From: Pohlia nutans
Lineage: Eukaryota > Streptophyta > Bryopsida > Bryales > Mniaceae
NCBI GenBank assembly: GCA_022496805.1
Contig: CM040102.1
Span: 4,293,501-4,357,500, forward strand
DNA length: 64,000 bases
Reading direction: 5' to 3'
Below are positions 31,590 to 43,134 of the stretch, one piece after another (the first letter of the stretch is position 1; every line of letters starts with the position of its first letter). Both the position numbers and the translations under genes were made by a program. Under the pieces are notes generated by a model, which was not told the DNA's origin, did not search any database, and was given only the letters and a program-made list of their open reading frames with translations.

Positions 31590-31789
31590 CACTAAATAGG
31601 AAGATTAGTGTTAGATAATTATAAGATTTGAGAATATTCGACAATTTTTTTTACCAAAGACATTGATTCCAATACTATTGAAAGATTCCCATCTTGACCA
31701 ATATAGAGGGTAAAAAAATTGGTCAACAATAAAACTTACAACATGTTTATGTAAATTAGTGTATCCAACACTAATCTACCTATTTAGTG
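31590..31789. mobile_element. TA-flanked MITE with CACTAAATAG ends, copy d
   Basis: TA at 31588-31589 and 31790-31791. 200 bp, same internal phrases as the other three copies, about 450 bp downstream of the protease stop codon. Confidence 0.8.
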
Positions 31790-31929
31790 TAGTGGGAATG
31801 CTCTTAGTATTGTATCCATGTAGCAAGCTCATCTAAGCCACGGAAAATAATTAATTAAATTGAAAAAAAGAAGGTTCTTCAACAATTTTGAAGTCTAGTT
31901 GAAAATTTTCAAAATTCCAAAAATAAAGA

Positions 31930-32137
31930 ATCACGTATGTTTGCGACCCTTTCTAAAACCCCCCTTGTATACAAGAGGTTATATGTCTAAATTCCTGCAC
32001 ATACAAATTTATTTTGTTTTAAATGTATGTTTAATGTAAGTACACGTGAACATTTTGAGTTTTAAATGTGTTTGTTAAACGTATATGTAATACGGCAGTG
32101 TTCAAATTAATATCCCTTCTGTGCACTCATGTATACT
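31930..32137 (-). repeat. Dispersed repeat, inverted copy of 35268-35510
   Basis: Shares, in inverted orientation, ACCCCCTTGTATACAAGAGG-like, TTTAATGTAAGTACACGTG-like and ATACGGCAGTGTT phrases with 35268-35510. A third diverged copy is at 39080-39370. Edges with GTGCACTC words resemble the hAT-like MITE ends, so these may be distant relatives of 21381-21791. Confidence 0.55.
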
Positions 32138-32595
32138 GGGTCCATTCGCCGAAACACGTACTACCTAAGTTGTCATCAGTGCTTTTTCAGTGCTTTTTTC
32201 AAGGCATTTTCAATGTGATGCTTGATTTAAATTGTAATTAGAGAGAAAAGTGATATGTCAATGTTTCCAACATGTATATATAACACATAGACAGTACAAG
32301 ATGAAAGCAATATTGTAAACAATGAGCTATCAAAAGCACTAGAATAGCTCTGTCATCAGTGGTTTTAATGACTTACCAAGGACTTTTCTAAATGATAAAT
32401 AACACTTTTTTGGTATAAATTTTGGGGATAATTGAATGAGAATGATGATCATGTGAATGAAAATTGAAAACAATACACTACAAAATTGTTCTTTGAATGA
32501 AAATCATGACTTTCTTGTCTCTAGCTACTCTCCAAAGGACTCTCCAAAGCAACCAAAAGCGGGCGGGTTTGGTACGTGTTTCGGCAAATGGACCC
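32138..32595. mobile_element. TIR element with GGGTCCATTCGCC ends, copy 1
   Basis: Ends GGGTCCATTCGCCGAAACAC and GTGTTTCGGCAAATGGACCC. TACT occurs on both sides. The matching copy is at 58121-58576 (inverted), and a longer diverged one lies at about 58900-59512. No coding region. Confidence 0.65.
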
Positions 32596-32628
32596 TACTT
32601 GTATATGTTTAGTACAGTGCAGCTCTAA

Positions 32629-33028
32629 GACTTAAAGTTAAGATTTGGAATACACTTGAGTGCATTTTAATAGCATACCCCCTACAATACTTGACCTTAA
32701 ATTATGTTTAAAATTAAGTTTTTTTAGGTGCTAATTCATTATGTATATATCAAGATATCATTTGGTATAAATTTCAGGACAATTTTTTTCAAAATCCTAA
32801 AAAAAAATGAAAGAAGTTTGATCTAAAATGTATTTTTTTTGGCTTCAAAAATCAATTTTATAATGTTTACAAGTGATTTTTTTTGAAATTTAGACAACAA
32901 GAACTTCAGATTGTGTTTGATAACTTGATATTTTCTTACAAATTTTAAGTGATTTTTTAGTATATACATAGGGGGTTCAAAAGATACGCTCACGTGAATT
33001 CTAGTTTTAACAATAAGTGCACTCCTGG
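32629..33028. mobile_element. Diverged hAT-like MITE (relative of 21381-21791)
   Basis: Contains ACTTAAAGTTAAGATTTGG at the left, ATAGCATACCCCCTACAATA inside, and TAAGTGCACTCCTGGGA at the right. The order is the same as in 21381-21791 after inversion. End-sequence decay makes boundaries approximate. Confidence 0.55.
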
Positions 33029-33029
33029 G

Positions 33030-34354
33030 AAAAACGCTCTTCAAGATTTTCGTGCACGCTTTAAGGTATAGTTACCTTAATCCTTTATCGTGCTACTTTT
33101 CTAAAAATATACGGTATACAACTTAAGTGATAGAACTTTTTGACTCAAAGAAACTTCTATTTTTTCAATTTTCCATAAGATCCATGTACTATTTTCATAA
33201 GTTATTTAGGTTATTGTGGATGAAAAACAAAAAAACAAAATACCAAAAAAATAAAATAAAAATTCTTGTGATTGATAAATAGCATTTGTATCCAATCAAA
33301 AGTTTTAAATAATTTAGTGATGTCTTTCTAGTTGTTTAAATAGTGCCACAGATTGTGACGTACGAAAGGAACTGGTCATGATTATTGAACAACAGGAAAA
33401 AAAGCATCAAGCCGACCAGTAGTTTGGGCAAGTTTTGCAATCAAAACAAAGGTCGTTTCAAACAATTAAAATAGAAAAATATTCCAAGAGATTCATTTTA
33501 TGCAGACATTCACTAGTAGAAATGGTAGTCTTTGGGCATTTATAGGGTGTTCCTAAAGTTATGCTCACAAATAATAAGATATAGAGTTTGAACAAAGATA
33601 ACTTATGCTTAAGTTGAGAAGTCATTCTAATTTTACAATGTTCTACCAAACATCATGGAGAGGTATATTTCAATTTTACATTAGAGCTACTTTACATGAA
33701 GGTTTGGGTTCAATTCTCATGGGGTTCAATAAACATATCTAGTAGACTTGAGGAACCTCACCTTTAATTAGAGGAACTTGAGAAGTTGAAAGAAATAATG
33801 ATACATCATACATGTGGACCCAAACCTAAGTGTAAAGACATTGGGTCCATTTTTAATTTATTTAAAGTTGGCTAGGTTTGATTGAAATTGGACCCAAGTA
33901 TCAAGCTTCTAGGTTTGGTCCAATAATAGATCCAATTTTTAAAATCACTTCAACAAGACAACAACTATTGAAATTCTTAGTAATTGTTCAATAAGAATGC
34001 TCCAAGAACTTAGTATTTTATTGAAATGGCCATTGAACCCAAACAAGGAGTTGATTTTTCAAAATTCATGTTCGCTATTAAAGACATGAATCCAATGCTT
34101 GAGTCCAAAACTTTCCCTCCAAATCCATGTTATTTAAGGTACCTTTACACATGGCCTTATTTAAGAGCCCGGTTAAGAGTACTTGGCATGATTATTCATG
34201 AACACAGAAAAAATATAATTTTACTGATTTCACACTACGGAGCTTTGTGCTTGTGATTTCCATATTATACGGATGTATATTTGTATTTTTCGTTCATATA
34301 TTCGAGGGGATATCTACTTTCCAGCTAATGTATAGAAAGTAACCTTACATAATA
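33030..34354. other. No recognised gene
   Basis: AT-rich spacer. A lone CACTAGTAGAAATGG at about 33,511 looks like a CACTA-type terminus, but no partner end was found. Confidence 0.35.
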
Positions 34355-34670
34355 GAGTTAACCGAAAAGAGTGTCCCAAAGTGGAAACTCACCTCATACT
34401 CACCTTTAATTTGTTTTCACTTCAAAAAAACGGCAAAAGTAGTTTATGGTGAGTTGAGGAATAATCTAAAGCAAGACCCTGCGCCACCATGGAGCTTGGA
34501 ACTCATGACCTCCCCAATGCTAGAGGAGAGTTCCTATCCGCTCCTCCAAACTAAGAGCCCCGACCATGGGCACTATTCATGAACAATGCTTGTCAGCAAA
34601 TTTAATTATAGAGAGGGAACTCCTCTCCAACTCCTCTCTAGGCAACTCCTCTCCTGTTTTTGGTTAACTC
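34355..34670. mobile_element. GAGTTAAC-type MITE, copy 2
   Basis: Left end GAGTTAACCGAAAAG after TA; right end TTTTTGGTTAACTC (flank mutated to AT). It is the same family as 15633-15949 and 35749-36062 but more diverged inside. Confidence 0.6.
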
Positions 34671-34772
34671 ATGATTGAGGTCTTATGCTTGACTGAGGAT
34701 GATAGTGTTGGTTATAGCTTGTCTATTTTTTGTTCTTTCCCGTATACGCACGACATCAAGCTCTCGTCGTCA

Positions 34773-35053
34773 CATAACATTCAATAGCCTCTGTGATTAC
34801 TGCCTTCTCCTATGAAATGATGTGGGATATTCCACATCACATAAGTAGCTATGGGGGCAGGTGGCATTAAGCAAGAGCAATCAACCATGGTGAACAATGA
34901 TTAAAAGTACTCCTCAATCACAATTCAACGGCGTTCTATAATTATTTATTTGATTCAATAGCACATTCAATTACAAATCACTGGACACGTCACTTCTTAA
35001 ATAAAGGTGGATGAAAGAAAAGGCACCCTTCTTGAAGGCTACTGAATGTTATG
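34773..35053. mobile_element. CATAACATTC element, copy 3 (uninterrupted, 281 bp)
   Basis: Ends CATAACATTCAATAGCC and GGCTACTGAATGTTATG. This is the empty-site reference for the nested copies at 17244 and 22467: it has GTGGCATTAAGCAAGAGC without inserts. Confidence 0.8.
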
Positions 35054-35267
35054 CAGTTTGTGTTGTCTCTATCTCCTGCTCTTGTTTGTGTATATTTAGA
35101 TCAGTGCAATTGGCACAGTATGCAACAATATTCGTTCTATACTCGCCATTTTCCGTTGCTTGCACGTTCTGGCGCGACTCTCTCTGTCTTGTGAATTTAT
35201 CTGATCAATATGCTGCAGCGCATTTCTACAAGCGAGCAATGTGCATTGTACTAAACATGTATGAGTA

Positions 35268-35510
35268 TACGTGAGTGCACAAAAGGGGTATTAATTTCAA
35301 CACTGCCGTATTACATATACATATAATAATCACATTTAGAACTGAAAATATTCACGTATACTTACATTAAACATGTGTTTGAAACAAAATATATGTGTAT
35401 ACAAAAGTATTTAGGCATATAAACTCTCGTATACAAGGGGGTTTTAAATAGGAGTCATGAACACACGTGATTCTCATTTGATATGAAGTAGAGTGCACCC
35501 CCGGCACTAA
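35268..35510 (+). repeat. Dispersed repeat, copy of 31930-32137
   Basis: Begins GTGAGTGCACAAAAGGGG and ends near GAGTGCACCCCCGG, suggesting short inverted ends. The interior matches 31930-32137 inverted. Confidence 0.55.
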
Positions 35511-35748
35511 AGTAGAGGGCTCCAAAACTAACAAGGTTCTAATTCCAACAGAATCTAGGTGCAATGATCATCCTAGAAACTAAATCTAGGTAGACCATAG
35601 ATAGCTTATCATTTTGGTCAACATCCAATAAGAGCTCTATGATGTGCCTAGATTTGTGTTCTAAATAAATGCATGGTCTTACTAGACTCTGTGGGAATTA
35701 GAATCCTGTTGGTTTTGGAGCCCTCTACCTCATAGTGGTTTCATAATA

Positions 35749-36062
35749 GAGTTAACCAAAAAGTCATCTCAAAGAGGAAAGTTTTAGCTAACTCCTCTTG
35801 AACTCCTCTTGAACTCATATGGAAATATAAACAGACCAAAAACTAGTTCATGATGAATTGGGAGACAATCTAAAACAAGTCATTGTCATTATTCTCCACA
35901 CCTCGCAATGACTTCCACACCTCCTACCAAAGCTCCAAGCCCATGGCCCACAAGGGGACAAGTTATGACACGACACTGACTATTCAACCCAAACATAGCT
36001 CAAAGGAGAGGTTAGAAGGAGGTTGAAAAGGGAGGTTCCATGGCCTTCTTTTCGGTTAACTC
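35749..36062. mobile_element. GAGTTAAC-type MITE, copy 3
   Basis: TA at 35747-35748 and 36063-36064. Ends GAGTTAACCAAAAAG and CTTTTCGGTTAACTC. An inverted relative of 15633-15949 along its whole length. Confidence 0.7.
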
Positions 36063-36432
36063 TAATATCTTGGAGCTGCCATTGTGCTCTGTGAGGTCCA
36101 GTGATCTCAAAACTGGCTAATATTAGTTGGATTTCTACCAAAAAAAATGAAGCTGCTAAACATACAAAGAAAGAAAATGAAAAAAAATTGAAATGTAGCG
36201 AGAATGCTCATCATGTTAATATAAATCAGTAGCATGGGTATCACCATGGTATCACCTTAATATATCAAGGGTATTGCCGGATATTATAGAGGTATCGTGA
36301 GTAGTACATTCAGAAGGTAGCAAAAGTATCTACCATTTATGTGGGAGGTAGCACCCTGTGCTAAATGTCACAAAGTGGTTCTGAGAGCACTGGTGAGGTC
36401 GCGCTCGTGTCAGTCGCACTTGTGTTAGTTGT

Positions 36433-36516
36433 ATGGCAGTAGAGATTGGGAAATTGGGAAACTGGACGTGTCGAGGCAGCCGCTGCTGCAGAATGTTCAA
36501 GAATTCTCCTATTCAG
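36433..36516 (+). CDS. Possible first exon, 28 codons
   Basis: ATG at 36433 gives MAVEIGKLGNWTCRGSRCCR, then MFKNSPIQ, and ends in phase at a donor TTCAG/GTACAT. The stretch is GC-richer than its surroundings. No family is recognised and no second exon was found in the following AT-rich DNA, so this is a weak candidate. Confidence 0.25.
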
Positions 36517-37329
36517 GTACATCTTAAGTTTGTGATTCTCAATTTTCTGCATGATTGTTGTTTGTAATAGTGAAATTAGTCGTTTGTGTAGAACCCCATT
36601 TTCTTTGGGTGAGATTGATAATCGCTCAATGCTGGAGGAATTTCTTCATGGATCTGTCTGTGTTTTTGTAATTAAAGGATCGGATTGTGGAATCGGAAGT
36701 AATTCTAATTTTGGGCTATAGGGTTTTGATGATTCCTAGACAATTGCACAATTCACAAAATAAATAATATGTTTGATCCTTCAAATTATTCAATCATTTT
36801 AAATAACACATATCTAGACATACTTCATATCCAAAATTGGTACCAAAATGACAGCATTGGATATTTTAAACAAATGTTTTGTAATTTTTTAAGTAATTGG
36901 GACAAATCTGGATTTTTGTACAAAAATTCTCTTTTAAAAAATTTAAAAATATTCAATGTTGACGTGATTTTATTTTGTGTACTTCATGAGTGTAGGAAAT
37001 CAAAATCAAATCCCGTCGATTCATTTTTTATTTTGTTTTATCATGGAGGGACTCATTCAAAATTGCCAAAGGGTCTTATTTAAGAGTTAAAAGGGCTTTT
37101 TGGGGTACTCATATCAGACCTTTGCCTTGGAGCACTCTAATGAGCAACAAGGACCCCGGGATAATGGTAAGGGATTCGGAAAAGACAATGTGAAGAAACC
37201 AAGATTGAGGTGTCCTTTATGAAGAACTTACAATAGTGTTTTGTAAAAGACCAAAATGGAGGCATGCCATATATGGTTGATACCACTTATAGTTTGGTAG
37301 GGAAAATCATTAAAAACTCCCAAGTTCTC
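36517..37329. other. No recognised gene
   Basis: AT-rich. A 104-codon plus-strand ORF at 36769-37083 is made mostly of AT-driven residues (Asn, Ile, Phe, Leu, Lys) and shows no domain. Confidence 0.3.
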
Positions 37330-38400
37330 TAAAATTGAACATTAATCTCTCGTGGATGACATTGTGGAATGTGGATGAAAGTGCAAGTATTGAATGAGAC
37401 CCTAGGAATTGAACAAAAACGTGATTTATGAATAAAAATTAATTTTGTATTGGGCATACTAAATTCCATCTGTGGTTACTTGCGAATTGTTGAATCTTTA
37501 GGTAGAGATCCCCAACATCTCTCCGCATAATAGATGGGCCATGTCATGATACTTGAGTCACATAGAGTTCCACCCTATGTCATCAAATAACATGATAATT
37601 AGGTTGTCATTTAGGAACTTAGTGTGAGATTAACGGGGGTGGTGCCAAGACCGAGGACAATTTGGGAGCTAACATTGTAGGCGCATAGCATATATGTGCA
37701 ATGTTTAATTACAAGTCTTGTCCCTTGTCATTAATTAAAAGATGTAAAGCGCCATTCACACACACAAGTAAGCTTCACCATGACAAAGGGAGTGGCGAGT
37801 GCAAGACTAAAAAATTGTTTCTTCATGACCAAGATTTCAACTATATTGACAAAATTTCAAACAATGAGCGATTTCTCATTCATTTGTAACATCTTCCTCT
37901 AGATATTCAAGACGAAAGTACCACAATGATTGTTTCACTGGTGCCACCTGCTCAAAAATGAAAACTTAAAACTTGTAGAAAGAATCCTTAGTTAATATTT
38001 AGAAAATTAAATTTAAATATTACTCTGGCATGATTCTTTTTTTCTCTTCTAGGTCTATCACTCCGTAAGTTGGTAAATTGACTAAATTCTTCGTAAGCAC
38101 TTATGCATTCCGGACCCGGCCCATCTTTTAGCTAGCTAACCAAAGATATCACAACAATGAATCATAAAAGACGAAGAAAACACAAACGCTCGTGATTCTT
38201 GAATTGGCTAACCAACTAATTCTCACGTACCTCATATAGAGCACCAAATGAAACTTTAGTTCCTCTCACGGTACCGCTGTACGTTGCAATGCGCAAGAGC
38301 AAGCTCGACAACTAGGGAGAAGGAGAAATGAAGACTGTCTAGAGCACTCGGTTTTTGATTTTCTAGGGGATTGGGTACTCGCTCTGGCGCGCTCACGAAA
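37330..38400 (+). repeat. Unit U0: gene-less remnant of the palindromic repeat unit
   Basis: 37,330-38,090 is a direct copy of the outer left edge of U1 (39,410-40,200), including ATTCAAGACGAAAGTAC (shared with the U1 right arm and U3) and CCGTAAGTTGG. It then jumps to sequence matching the centre of U1 (41,640-41,970), including ACAACAATGAATCATAAAA and GGGGATTGGG. Everything between, including the gene, is missing. It looks like an internal deletion. Confidence 0.6.
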
Positions 38401-38502
38401 AACTTAAAGCTCATGAGTCCCTGTAGTTGATAGAATATACTAGCTTCAATTCACTTGTCTTGATCCATTTATGATGTCCCTCTATTTGCGTAAACATATT
38501 GC

Positions 38503-38720
38503 ACAATATGAAAGAAGAAATTTTATTTAGAATTTTTCAGTCACATCCCTTTCAAAGGAACACCGTAGAGTGAATGTGGACCTTGGGGTGACGGTTGGAA
38601 TCTTGCAAAAGAGAAAGTGGGAATCCAAGAGGTGTCTCGAATGAAAATAAACAAAGATGTTCGAGAAGGACCTTGCAAGAGTCAAGGTGGGAAAACCAAG
38701 AGGTATTATATGAAGAACAC
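38503..38720 (+). repeat. GGTGACGG repeat with short internal units, copy 1
   Basis: Contains GGGGTGACGGTTGGAATC and diverged units around AGTCAAGGTGGGAAAACC and AAGAGGT. Relatives are at 45737-46085, 58577-58790 and, inverted, 59930-60140. Confidence 0.55.
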
Positions 38721-39079
38721 TAAATTACTAATAGCATTTTAATTGCACTAATAGTTAGCTAGTAGCATTTAAATATTTATCATTGACTTAAGTTTATGAT
38801 TTAAGTTACTTCTCTACAGTTTAGGATATAATTAGAATTATTCAAGAGAATTTGATTTGTGACAATGTTCTTTATAATCTTAAATTAACAAACCACTTCA
38901 AATCTGAATCAAATTCGTGAATTGGGAGGAAAGTTATAATATGTGACCTTGGTGTAATCATATGGTGAATTTATTGAAAGATGAGATAGATGGGATATTA
39001 CACTTCAACTAACTTCAAACATGGGCAACATGCATCAAGTTGTAAACATAAAAGACTTTGGGAACCCACTCTTCAAGTA

Positions 39080-39370
39080 CTGTAATTATACACGTGCGTG
39101 CACAACAAGGGTATTATTTAGAACAAGCATGTACAAAATGTATGTATAGGAGACATATTTCAATTGAGCGGAAAGTAGATATATATGGGGCTTGGAGTTA
39201 AATTCCTCATTTTTAACCCATGTGCACATAAGGAAATGTATTTTGAGGCTATGAGATTTGTACATATATTGCTTAATTTTAGCCAAAAGAAAAATGTATA
39301 TGGGGGGTTTTTAATAAAGGAGATGCACGCACGTGATTCCTGGCTTCATTGAATAGTGCACTCTCTCAGT
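39080..39370 (+). repeat. Diverged third copy of the 35268 repeat
   Basis: Shares CACGTGCGTGCACAACAAGG-like and GGGGGGTTTTTAATAAAGGA-like phrases, ending with GTGATTCCTGG and GTGCACTCTCTC. Confidence 0.4.
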
Positions 39371-40652
39371 TTGGAAACTTTGTCGTCAAGTGTCAACTCT
39401 CAAGCTCCTACAAAGTTAAAAATTATTCTCTGATAGATGAAAATGCAAAATGTGGATGAAAATGCAAGCTATGGATGAAGACGCAAGTATTGAATTCATG
39501 AGATTTTGGGAATTAGATTAAATTGTTATTCATGAATGAAAAACAAGACAATATATGAAAACTGTACTTCTTTTGGTAGATGAGATACCAAAATCCCATC
39601 TTAACTTGAATAACATGTCGTTGTCTTATGCGAGCTAAGATTGCTAAGTGTGAAAATCATTCTTAGTAGATGAGATTCGAAAATCCCATCCCCACGTGAA
39701 TGACATGTCGATTGTCTTGTAGGAGCTATTGTAAGATTGTTGAGTGTAAAAATCATGGGGTACTAGGATTCAAAACAAGTTGGAAGCTAACATTGTGAAC
39801 GCGTGGCATGTGCAATGTTTACAAGTGGTGTCTCTTTACTCCCTTACCAGTAAAAACGTGAAGCACCATTCATACATATCAATAACCTTCATCACTTAGA
39901 CAAAAGAATTAGCAAGCTTGGGTGCAACAAAAAACCCATTTCTTTATCATGACCAAATTTCAACTATATTAACAACATTTCATCCATTTGAGCAATTTTT
40001 CATATATTTGCGTTGTATTCATCACACCAACTCTTTCACCGGTAACTGGTGGTGCCACCTACATGTAACATGAAAAAGTACACAAAAATAATAATAAAAT
40101 AAAATAAAATAAAATAATATATATAAGGAAAGAGAATTTCAAATAGATAATCTGGCATAAATCGCTTCTTCTGGACCGGGGTCCGTAAGTTGGAAATTCT
40201 TGTGCTGACTCTGAAGCCAGTGCATCTACAAGTAATTAAAATAATAACACAGACATAGAACAGATTTTCTCAATTTCCACTTACACAAAATCATCAAGGT
40301 TAGCCTGCATAAGAGAATGAAAATTTCTTAAAATCCGTAAAAAAAAAAAAAAAGAACAAACGATCCAGAGTGTTTCCTTATTAAACTAACTGGCATACGG
40401 AAACAAAGTGAAACAAATCAACAAACATGCCACCACCAAAACATCTGAATCACAGCCATCAGATCCCAGAAACTACTGAACAAGCGGAAGCATAAACGAT
40501 CGACAAAAGCTGTTTACGAATACAAACAGTCACTGATGAACTTTATGCGTAATGACCCGGTAGGCCGGGGAATTTATTGATGAAGTAGTACTGATCCAAA
40601 TTGCATCCACATTATTTCCACAGACCATATGTGCTAGAACAAAATTACGCCA

Positions 40653-41174
40653 TTAATTCTCACTTGTCGAAACAATGTGATTGATCAGAACGACATAATT
40701 TCTAATGAAATTGCTCCTGGCACGATCCACATATGGAAAGTCCAGTATTCTCAGGTACGGTAGTTCCACGGAGAGGACATACAGCTCGCCGCCTACGATG
40801 ATCCCGATGGGTTTGGAATTCCCGGACCACAGTGCTGCCGCGCCTTTTCCATCATTCATGAAGTTGCAGAAGTGCTGGACTAGATCAGGGATCTCTGCAT
40901 CCAAGTGTGGCAACCAGGTGGCCTTAAACTCCTTCACAACGTTTCCGACCGGCTCTTTCTCCAGTTCAAAGCAGAAATGACAGCCTTCGATGACCTCCGT
41001 GCTCTTGAAGTGCAGGGCTGGATGTCCGTGCTCGGATTCCGAAGTGTCTTCCACGCAGTTGGGGTCCATGTGCTCGTCGATCCAGGCCGCGATGTACAGA
41101 AACACCTTCATGACCATTTGCGCCGCCATAAAACTGTCCTCCGATTGCACGGAGGTACCATCCGATCGCGCCAT
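40653..41174 (-). CDS. Palindrome gene copy A: small protein, possible cystatin-like fold
   Basis: 173 residues from ATG at 41174 (MARSDGTSVQSEDSF), open to the stop at 40653. I do not recognise a named family. Seen: a hydrophobic N-terminal helix (MKVFLYIAAWIDEHMDPNC), a strand-turn-strand block ALHFKSTEVIEGCHFCFELE, a block KEFKATWLPHLDAEIPDLV, and a C-terminal half with IGIIVGGELYVLSVELP. The order helix, V-x-G hairpin, then W-containing strand resembles cystatins and related monellin-like folds, but the QxVxG motif is not exact, so this is inference. An acceptor CACTCTACAG lies 27 bases upstream of the ATG, implying a non-coding first exon nearer the unit centre. It is the divergent partner of copy B; copies C, D and E are relatives. 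Confidence 0.7.
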   Translation of the reverse strand: MARSDGTSVQSEDSFMAAQMVMKVFLYIAAWIDEHMDPNCVEDTSESEHGHPALHFKSTEVIEGCHFCFELEKEPVGNVVKEFKATWLPHLDAEIPDLVQHFCNFMNDGKGAAALWSGNSKPIGIIVGGELYVLSVELPYLRILDFPYVDRARSNFIRNYVVLINHIVSTSEN

Positions 41175-41693
41175 GGATCCAACTTTTTTCACTCCAGCAG
41201 CTGTAGAGTGCTTGCAAGGAAACCAGAGTCAGTACTAATACCGGGAGGATCGCAGCAGTAAACCCAAGTTAATCTTGAGCAGAGTAAGAGGGGCCTAAAA
41301 CCAATTCACTTCAAGAACTCTCTTATCCACATCAGTACCTCTACTTTCCAGCCCCAAGCTTGACCCCACGATTAAATAGGCAGCTTAAATCTCCTTCCGG
41401 ACAATCAGAAGCACAATTGCTGCTGTGCTCACAATTCTAACTTACTGCGTATTAACTATGCAACAATAAAAAGCACCAATACAAAATCGCTTTCCAAGAC
41501 TACCTTCCGGAGCTCATCTTCTAACCAAAGACATGACGACAAGGAATCATAAAAGCGCGACAGAAACATAAATGGTGCATGCAGTATTGCTTTTCGGTGT
41601 ATACCTATGCAACAATGAAAAGCACGGTCAACACGTAATCGTTCCCAAACACTTCCTTCCGGACCTCATCTTCGAAGCAAACACATCACAACA

Positions 41694-41909
41694 ATGAATC
41701 ATAAAATGCCGAAGAAAATTAAAACGGTGCAAGGGTATAATGCAGGAGGTGCGCTTTATGGTGAACCTGGAGCTGGCCAACTAATTGTCACGTACCACAG
41801 ACAGAGCAGCAAAAGAACGTCGGACGGGTACCTTTCTATCGCTGGCGATGCGCAAGAGCTCCACAGTCAGGGAGAAAGAGAAATGAAGACCTGGGGCACC
41901 CGGCTTTAG
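41694..41909 (+). CDS. Inward-facing ORF in the unit centre (uncertain)
   Basis: 71 codons starting MNHKMPKKIKTVQGYNAGG, then LYGEPGAGQLIVTYH. The same ORF with many identical residues is open on the minus strand at 63758-63979 and partly open at 53233. The copies at about 54,570 and 62,529 are broken (the start changed to ATA, and a small deletion). It lies antisense to the presumed 5' region of copy A, so sequence conservation may reflect the leader rather than the ORF. No family is recognised. Confidence 0.3.
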   Translation: MNHKMPKKIKTVQGYNAGGALYGEPGAGQLIVTYHRQSSKRTSDGYLSIAGDAQELHSQGEREMKTWGTRL

Positions 41910-42582
41910 TTTTATGGGGGACTGGGGACTCGCTCTGGCATGCGCCGTCACGACAAGCCTTCGAGAGTTCTTGTCAACACCCGCGGGTGAAGGAATGAAC
42001 GAATGATTCCAGCTTTGATCTCTGTTGTCATGGTCGACTCGAGGGTTGGTCTACTGAAGGGTGCCTTGGACGAACAGACACTGTTCACGCCAGTCTTGCA
42101 AAAAGACGGGAGTTTTCCTTTTCACGATCTACTCTACCATTCACTTTGTAATGTCCATCCAAGTGTAAATATTGTCACAGATTATTATGATCCACTTGAC
42201 ATCATGATCTACTCAAGGGTGGGACGGACGAACAGACACTACCGTATGTGAGGGTTAGATTCCGACAGTATTTTGTCGAAATCTAATTGCCACATTATAT
42301 TTTGAGAGGTCCATGTCACCCTAAACCAATTGCAAGATGACATGTGGCACTTTTGGACACAAAATAATTAATTAATGTCAAAACTGACCAGGACGTAGGG
42401 TAGTATATCTTTTGGGTGGCCAAAAAGACCGGAAAGTAAGAGCTGTCTACACGGACAATTCACACTAGCATATCTTTTGAGTGGTAAATAAAAGGGAATA
42501 GCCTTTCACGTCCTGTTCAGTTGTGATAAGAAATCTGGTAGGAGCTGGCCAACAGCTGGCACTCCAGGCAGACGGAGGAGGG

Positions 42583-42588
42583 TATAAA
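42583..42588 (+). promoter_or_regulatory. TATA box of gene copy B
   Basis: TATAAA in GAGGGTATAAAGCCC, conserved in the D arm (54061) and the E arm (63069, minus). Downstream, two donor-like sites are also conserved: CCGGCCAG/GTACGTAA at 42699 and CACT/GTAAGTC at 42748. A non-coding first exon therefore precedes the coding exon at 43135. Confidence 0.6.
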
Positions 42589-43134
42589 GCCCATTTCAAG
42601 CTTGCAGCATTTCTTCATATCTTGTGTGCGGCAGCTCAAGCTTCGGCACTGCACTCTCGCATCGCAGTTCTACTTGAGGAGCTCCAACCCCCGGCCAGGT
42701 ACGTAACGCCTCCAGCAGTTCCGTTTGCAGAGATTTGGATCAACACTGTAAGTCTTGCTTTTTGTGCCCTGTTCCGGTGGCTGGGTTGACCATAGCCTTA
42801 GTACTGGTGCTTTTCGTTGTTGCATAGTTACGCAGTTCGTTGAAGTCAAAAGCAGACTGAGCAGCCAACACTTATGTATCTGATTGTCCAAAAGGAGAAC
42901 TAAGCCTTACATCGTGACTGGGGTTGATCGAGCTTGGACCTGAATGGTGGAGGTACTCATGTGCAAAATAGGAGTTTAATAAGTGAATTGGTTTTGGGCG
43001 GCCCCTCTTAGTCTAATGTTGACTGTTGGGATTCTGTCGCTCGCTCGCTATCAATTATACTGACAATCTGAATTGGTTTCCTTGCTGCAAGCAGCCGCGC
43101 GCGGGAGTGAAGTTCACTTGAAGTTGTCGGATCC

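Noticed and set aside
36769..37083. 104-codon plus-strand ORF
   Set aside because: Residue content follows AT-rich DNA, with no homology or gene structure.
40653..41174. F-box or lectin identity for the palindrome gene
   Set aside because: No F-box leucine/proline pattern or lectin signature is present; a cystatin-like fold fits the visible pattern better, though not proven.
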